Below, in pieces: positions 60,174-64,000 of a stretch of DNA of 64,000 bases; the stretch's first letter is position 1; each line of letters starts with the position of its first letter. The notes beneath the pieces were generated by a model. It was not told the origin of the DNA, ran no database searches, and worked only from the letters and a program-made list of their open reading frames with translations. Origin of the DNA: JAVKSL01 sp039583695 (lineage in GTDB: Bacteria > Actinomycetota > Acidimicrobiia > Acidimicrobiales > JAJPHD01). The stretch spans positions 10,535 through 74,534 of the forward strand of contig JAVKSL010000007.1 in the NCBI GenBank assembly GCA_039583695.1, given 5' to 3'. Made by a program: the position numbers and the translations under genes.

Positions 60174-61693
60174 TGCCGCCGACTACTCTGGCGCTGTCTT
60201 TCCCCTGGGGGCGCTACCATGCCACGCCCTGGCGGCGCCTGGCAAACGAGGGGCAGGTCGAGTGGCCACCATCGCCGTGGCGTCTACTGCGGGCTCTGTA
60301 CGCCACTTGGCGGTGTCGGGCGCCAGAGCTGGAGACATCGAAAGTAATGAATCTCCTTGACATGCTGTGCGAACCGCCGACATACTGGGCACCGTCAAGC
60401 CGTGGCTTCCACACCCGGCACTACCTACCCGACACCAAGGACGGCAAGGACAAGACCTTCGATGCCTTCGTGGCCTTCGAGCGTGGTGCCGAGGTGATCG
60501 TCCGATGGGGGGTAGACCTTTCCGAGGAGGACAGGGGGACTCTGGCTCGCCTGGCACAGCTGATGCCCTATCTCGGTCGCGCCGACTCGATCTGTCAGGC
60601 ACGAGTTGTGCCTCCCGAAGAGGAGCCTCTTGGGATACCATGGTTGCCGGACCTCACTCAGCAACGAGAGCCCCTAGAAGGGGACTCCGATCGGTCGGGC
60701 GACACGGTCTCGGCTCTCGCGACCTCGGCAGCCCTGCTCGTCCCGAATCGTCCGTTGGACATGGCCGCGCTTGCCCGCCGCCGTGATGGTAACGATCATC
60801 TCTATCTGCTCGTCCCGAATCGTCCGTTGGACATGGCCGCGCTGACGGTCAGGACCTTGGAGCTCAGAGCTGCGGGATTGGTGGAGCCGCCGGGAGCCAC
60901 ATGGGTGTCCTACATCTCTGCCCCCGTGGCAGAGCAGCAAGTGCGGTCCCGCCACCGGCCAGCGCGCCCCCGCCCGACCGCCGTGCGATGGTCGATGTCG
61001 GCCCCAGCGCTGCCGTCCGTACACGCGGCAGTGGCGGTGGGTGACATCCTGCGATTCGTGGCCATGACCCGTTTTGGTGCCGGCCACGGCGAAGAAGTCT
61101 CGGCGGTGCTCGCAGGCAAGGACGAGCGTGCCAAGCCGTTGGCCGGGCACGCCCACGCCCACTACCTGGCCTATGACACCGACGACGACCGCCTCCTCGA
61201 CACCGTTGTCCTCTGGGCGCCGGCTGGGCTGGGCGAGCCGGAGGTGGCCTGTCTGGCGGCCCTACACGAACTTCGATACCGTGGCTATGCACCGGACTTT
61301 CGACCTTGCCGGTTGGGCTTGGAGGGTATCGGCTCCGTGAAGGACGTCGCTCCTGAGCTTGCGGGGCCGTCCACCACCTGGGTGAGTCGTACGCCCTTCG
61401 CGCCTCCGCGGCATGCGAAGCATCGGGTGGAGTGGCGCGAACACGTAGCCGCCGAGGTCGCACGGGAGCTGGTCAGCAGGGGCTTGCCGGCGCCGGACAC
61501 GGTCAGCCTGATCGACGGTAACCACGACTGGCTGGACTTTCGGAGGCACCGGGTCAGGAAGTCGGAGCACCTCTCCGACGCGCGCCGCGCCAGCGGGGTA
61601 AGGATCGTCTTCTCTCAGCCAGTGGACGGGCCGATCGCCATCGGGGCGCTCAGCCACTTCGGCTTGGGCCTCCTGGCTCCGGTCAATGCCTGA
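60173..61693 (+). CDS. csb2: Csb2, Cas5-Cas6 fusion of type I-G
   Basis: 506 residues. The Cas5-like N-terminus is LALSFPWGRYHATPWRRLANEGQVEWPPSPWRLLRALYATW, the usual Csb2 opening (GSU0054 family), followed by EPPTYWAPSSRGFHTRHYLP. The C-terminal Cas6-like part has PLAGHAHAHYLAYDTDDDRLLDTVVLWAP, the His-rich motif common in this family and a candidate for crRNA cleavage, and ends GALSHFGLGLLAPV. An in-frame 72-bp tandem duplication (60734-60843) gives two copies of LLVPNRPLDMAAL between the halves. Overlaps with csb1 and cas4-cas1 imply one transcript. Confidence 0.9.
   Translation: MPPTTLALSFPWGRYHATPWRRLANEGQVEWPPSPWRLLRALYATWRCRAPELETSKVMNLLDMLCEPPTYWAPSSRGFHTRHYLPDTKDGKDKTFDAFVAFERGAEVIVRWGVDLSEEDRGTLARLAQLMPYLGRADSICQARVVPPEEEPLGIPWLPDLTQQREPLEGDSDRSGDTVSALATSAALLVPNRPLDMAALARRRDGNDHLYLLVPNRPLDMAALTVRTLELRAAGLVEPPGATWVSYISAPVAEQQVRSRHRPARPRPTAVRWSMSAPALPSVHAAVAVGDILRFVAMTRFGAGHGEEVSAVLAGKDERAKPLAGHAHAHYLAYDTDDDRLLDTVVLWAPAGLGEPEVACLAALHELRYRGYAPDFRPCRLGLEGIGSVKDVAPELAGPSTTWVSRTPFAPPRHAKHRVEWREHVAAEVARELVSRGLPAPDTVSLIDGNHDWLDFRRHRVRKSEHLSDARRASGVRIVFSQPVDGPIAIGALSHFGLGLLAPVNA
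60734..60843. repeat. 38-bp direct repeat inside csb2 (72-bp period)
   Basis: 60734-60771 and 60806-60843 are identical (from ctgctcgtcccgaatcg to atggccgcgct). The 72-bp offset keeps the frame, so the protein carries LLVPNRPLDMAAL twice, 24 residues apart. Confidence 0.97.
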
Positions 61694-63359
61694 CAGTCTT
61701 CCGCCTGAGCCGGCGGACACACCCTCACTGGTGCCAGCGAGGATGCTGAACGAGTTCACGTACTGCCCGCGGCTCTTCTTCATCGAGTGGGTCCAAGCCC
61801 GCTTCGCTGACAGTGACGACACGATCGAGGGTCGCTACGAGCACCGAGCAGTCGATCGCGAGGCGGGGAAGGTACCACCACCGGACGAGGGCGAGTTCGT
61901 GGGTGCCAGGTCGGTGCTACTTTCGTCTACCGAGCTCGGCCTTGTCGCCAGGATTGACGTCCTCGAGGTCGAGGGCGGCTATGTGAGGCCGGTGGACACC
62001 AAGCGGGGGACCCCCCCCGACATTCCCGGAAACGCGTGGGAGCCCGAACGAGTCCAACTCTGTGCCCAGGGTCTGCTCCTCCAGGAGGCCGGGTACAAGT
62101 GCAGCGACGGCGACCTCTACTTCGCAGGGGCGCGCAGGCGGGTGACCGTCCACTTCGATGCCGACTTGGTAACAACCACTCTTCACCTGTTGGACGACCT
62201 GCGCACGACCGCGCTGAGCGGCGATGCACCGCCTCCGCTTGTGGATAGTCCCAAGTGTCCGCGTTGCTCGCTCGTCGGCATCTGCCTGCCCGACGAGACC
62301 AACGCCCTGGCGGCCCGCTCCGCGCAGCCCCCGCGGCGCCTGATGCCCCGGGACCCAGAGTCGAGACCGTTGTACGTGACCGAGCAGGGAACTACCGTCG
62401 GACTGCGCGATGGTCGGGTGGAGGTGACGTCCAAGGGTGTGGTCATCGAAACAATGCGATTGCTCGATGTATCTCAGGTCTGTGTCTTTGGAAATAGCCA
62501 GGTGACGACTCAGCTTATCCGCAAGATGCTCCCGATGGAAATACCGATTTGTTGGTTCAGCTACGGGGGCTCGTTCGTGGGAATGGCGGAAGGATTACCG
62601 TCCAAGCACGTCGAGCTCCGGCGGCGTCAAGTGGCACTCGGTCACCAAGGTAATGCAACGATCGCCAGGCAGATTGTTGTTGGCAAGATCCGCAACTGCC
62701 GGACCCTCCTGCGCAGGAACACTAGGACCGACCACGCAGCCACCGTCGCAGCGCTCTTGGCGCTGTCAGAGAAAGCTCGCACTGCCGACAACCTCCCCAC
62801 GCTCCTGGGATTCGAAGGGACCGCAGCACGTTTGTACTTTGGCGCCTTCTCCTCGATGCTGCGTGACGATATATCGCTTCCCGGCCAAGCCTTTAGCTTT
62901 GACGGCAGAAACAGGAGACCCCCCCTCGATCCCGTCAACTGCATGCTGTCCTTCGCCTATTCTCTCCTAGTAAAGGATCTGACTGCGCTAGTATACGCCG
63001 TGGGCTTCGATCCTTATATGGGGTTTTACCACCAGCCCCGGTTCGGTCGTCCTGCTCTGGCTCTTGATCTGGCTGAGGAGTTTCGCCCTTTGATCGCTGA
63101 CTCGCTCGTGATAAACGTGGTAAACAACGCAGAGGTGAGGCCCTCACACTTTGTGGTGCGTGCGAGAGGTGTGGCTCTCACCGCCGATGGGCGCAAGGTC
63201 ATGCTACAAGGCTACGAGCGGCGCATGGACGTTCAAGTAAGGCATCCTACGTTCGGCTACCGCGTGAGCTATCGTCGGGTCCTGGACGTGCAGGCGCGAG
63301 TATTAGCAGCTCATGTGCTGGGCGAGGTGCCCGATTACATCCCCTTCGAGACAAGGTGA
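61686..63359 (+). CDS. cas4-cas1: Cas4-Cas1 fusion protein
   Basis: 557 residues from ATG 61686. Residues 1-210 are Cas4: RMLNEFTYCPRLFFIEWVQ with the first cluster Cys, GLVARIDVLEVEGGYVRPVDTKRG (nuclease D and K), and the C-terminal CPRCSLVGIC cluster. From about 225 Cas1 begins (PLYVTEQGTTVGLRDGRVEV); its metal site is in GFEGTAARLYFGAF (Glu), GFYHQPRFGRPALALDLAEEF (His, Asp/Glu). Cas4 selects PAM-bearing prespacers and Cas1 integrates them with Cas2. This fusion is typical of type I-G. The Cas1 half is visibly richer in A+T than the window average. Confidence 0.95.
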   Translation: MPDSLPPEPADTPSLVPARMLNEFTYCPRLFFIEWVQARFADSDDTIEGRYEHRAVDREAGKVPPPDEGEFVGARSVLLSSTELGLVARIDVLEVEGGYVRPVDTKRGTPPDIPGNAWEPERVQLCAQGLLLQEAGYKCSDGDLYFAGARRRVTVHFDADLVTTTLHLLDDLRTTALSGDAPPPLVDSPKCPRCSLVGICLPDETNALAARSAQPPRRLMPRDPESRPLYVTEQGTTVGLRDGRVEVTSKGVVIETMRLLDVSQVCVFGNSQVTTQLIRKMLPMEIPICWFSYGGSFVGMAEGLPSKHVELRRRQVALGHQGNATIARQIVVGKIRNCRTLLRRNTRTDHAATVAALLALSEKARTADNLPTLLGFEGTAARLYFGAFSSMLRDDISLPGQAFSFDGRNRRPPLDPVNCMLSFAYSLLVKDLTALVYAVGFDPYMGFYHQPRFGRPALALDLAEEFRPLIADSLVINVVNNAEVRPSHFVVRARGVALTADGRKVMLQGYERRMDVQVRHPTFGYRVSYRRVLDVQARVLAAHVLGEVPDYIPFETR

Positions 63360-63362
63360 CCG

Positions 63363-63656
63363 ATGTCTCGCCGCAGATATATCGTGGCTTATGACATCCG
63401 GGATCCGAAGCGTCTTCGCAAGGTCCACTCGACGATGAAGGCCTTCGGGTACGCGCTCCAATACTCGGTGTTCATCTGTGACCTCGACCGGAGTGAAAAG
63501 CTACGGCTCCGGGAAGCACTCGACAAGGTAATTCATCATACGGCAGACAGCGTAGTCCTGGTGGACCTGGGGGACCCCCATGTGCGCGGGGTCGAGTGCT
63601 TCGAGTTCATGGCCCAGGTTCCGCTCCTGCCCCGCTCGGGGGCGCGGATCGTATGA
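63363..63656 (+). CDS. cas2: Cas2 adaptation protein
   Basis: 97 residues (MSRRRYIVAYDIRDPKRLRKVHSTMKAFGYALQYSVFICDLDRSEKLRLREAL). The ferredoxin-like fold has the conserved Asp in VAYDIRDPKR and the VFICDL strand. It forms the Cas1-Cas2 integrase scaffold. It begins four bases after the cas4-cas1 stop. A 13-bp inverted repeat starts in its stop codon. No missing features. Confidence 0.95.
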   Translation: MSRRRYIVAYDIRDPKRLRKVHSTMKAFGYALQYSVFICDLDRSEKLRLREALDKVIHHTADSVVLVDLGDPHVRGVECFEFMAQVPLLPRSGARIV

Positions 63657-63700
63657 TCGAGCGCTCCAGTGGCAGGTCCCGTTCCGGGGAGCGCTCGATC
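63655..63700 (+). terminator. Hairpin at the cas2 stop, possible terminator
   Basis: Arms gatcgagcgctcc (63655-63667) and ggagcgctcgatc (63688-63700), perfect complements with a 20-nt loop. No U-tract follows, so it may be a Rho-type or processing hairpin that separates cas mRNA from the array transcript. Confidence 0.5.
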
Positions 63701-63823
63701 CCTGGTCAGGTGGTATATTGGCCCTTTGACAACTGCATAGAGTGAAGCTCCCGCAGCCACCGTTGTCGACCTCTCGATTGTCGCTCCAAAGAGGCTGGTC
63801 AGGAGTCCCGTCTCCTGCGAGCT
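63701..63823 (+). promoter_or_regulatory. CRISPR leader
   Basis: 123 bp between the cas2 hairpin and the first repeat, AT-richer than the surroundings. It holds ggtggtatattgg (TATATT at 63714-63719) and tttgacaactgcatag (TTGACA at 63726-63731), either of which could be part of the array promoter. Position next to the first repeat and downstream of cas2 identifies it as the leader. Confidence 0.7.
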
Positions 63824-64000
63824 CTCCCCACGGTCACACGACCGTGGCCCCATTGCGGCTAATAGGGCCACGGGCGGAATTGTCCCCTAGCGCGACTCCC
63901 CACGGTCACACGACCGTGGCCCCATTGCGGCCAGGTCCCCTCCACGGTGGCGACCAGGGTGCCGGACCTCCCCACGGTCACACGACCGTGGCCCCATTGC
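63824..64000 (+). CRISPR. Type I-G CRISPR array, leader end (continues past window)
   Basis: Three repeats: 63824-63859, 63896-63931 and 63968-64000 (third cut at 33 of 36 bases). The visible copies are identical: 36 bp, starting ctccccacgg and ending ccccattgcggc. The repeat holds a perfect 8-bp stem (ccacggtc/gaccgtgg) with an acac loop, where a Cas6-type domain would bind. The two spacers, 63860-63895 and 63932-63967, are both 36 bp. I see no match to either spacer elsewhere in the window. Confidence 0.98.

Overview
The window comes from a high-GC, GTG-rich actinobacterial chromosome. Gene content (eno-divIC, DUF501-ppx, menaquinone-type tailoring genes, an F420-hydrogenase-beta-like protein, molybdenum hydroxylases) suggests Actinomycetota, possibly an Acidimicrobiia-like lineage; the class is an inference, not something the sequence proves.

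Layout. 1-2.9 kb: the end of a DmsC-like membrane anchor and a NasC/NarB-like molybdopterin oxidoreductase. 2.9-6.4 kb: an ECF sigma factor, a divergent zinc-finger anti-sigma factor with a Cys-rich tail, a membrane protein and a CtaG-type oxidase assembly protein. 6.6-9.5 kb (minus): cupin, LuxR-type response regulator, sensor kinase, membrane protein. 9.6-14 kb: methyltransferase, GH31 glycosidase, secreted SGNH hydrolase. 14-15.6 kb: enolase and DivIC. 15.7-27.2 kb: a CO-dehydrogenase-like molybdenum hydroxylase cluster (two large subunits, S, M, and D/E/F/MocA/G maturation genes) lying between eno-divIC and DUF501-ppx, genes that often neighbour each other in actinobacteria. 28.7-31.3 kb: a coiled-coil protein and a family 2 glycosyltransferase. 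31.3-35.5 kb: methionine synthesis (core-MetE, MetF, full-length MetE). 35.5-39.6 kb: gcvP-gcvT. 39.7-46.7 kb: sulfate assimilation operon cysH-sir-frhB-like-tauE-cysD-cysN. 46.8-50.4 kb: geranylgeranyl-reductase-like, MenG-like and UbiA-like genes and a membrane-anchored hypothetical.

50.5-54.4 kb is accessory DNA: tRNA-Cys(GCA), a tyrosine integrase with overlapping HNH-like ORF, an excisionase, a 0.7-kb gene-poor stretch, a broken ilvC relic and a divergent HicA/HicB pair. 54.4-64 kb is a complete type I-G (formerly I-U) CRISPR-Cas locus: cas3 (helicase-HD), csx17, csb1, csb2, cas4-cas1, cas2, leader and the start of an array with 36-bp repeats and 36-bp spacers, running off the right edge.

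The most notable observation is 60-145 bp upstream of cas3. A degenerate repeat end (54407-54418, 11 of 12 bases equal to the array repeat's 3' end), a 37-nt pseudo-spacer (54419-54455) and a second degenerate repeat with a compensated hairpin (54456-54491) form a mini repeat-spacer-repeat. The first 11 nt of the pseudo-spacer match, from position 1 and next to a TTC motif, a site at 54359-54369 just upstream of a plausible promoter for this RNA. This looks like a CreR/CreA-type crRNA-like guide that would use the Cas effector to repress its own or the cas promoter, in a type I-G system. A second theme is frequent short tandem repeats: 15-18-bp units that expand in frame within genes, and 18- or 23-bp units that duplicate stop codons between convergent genes.
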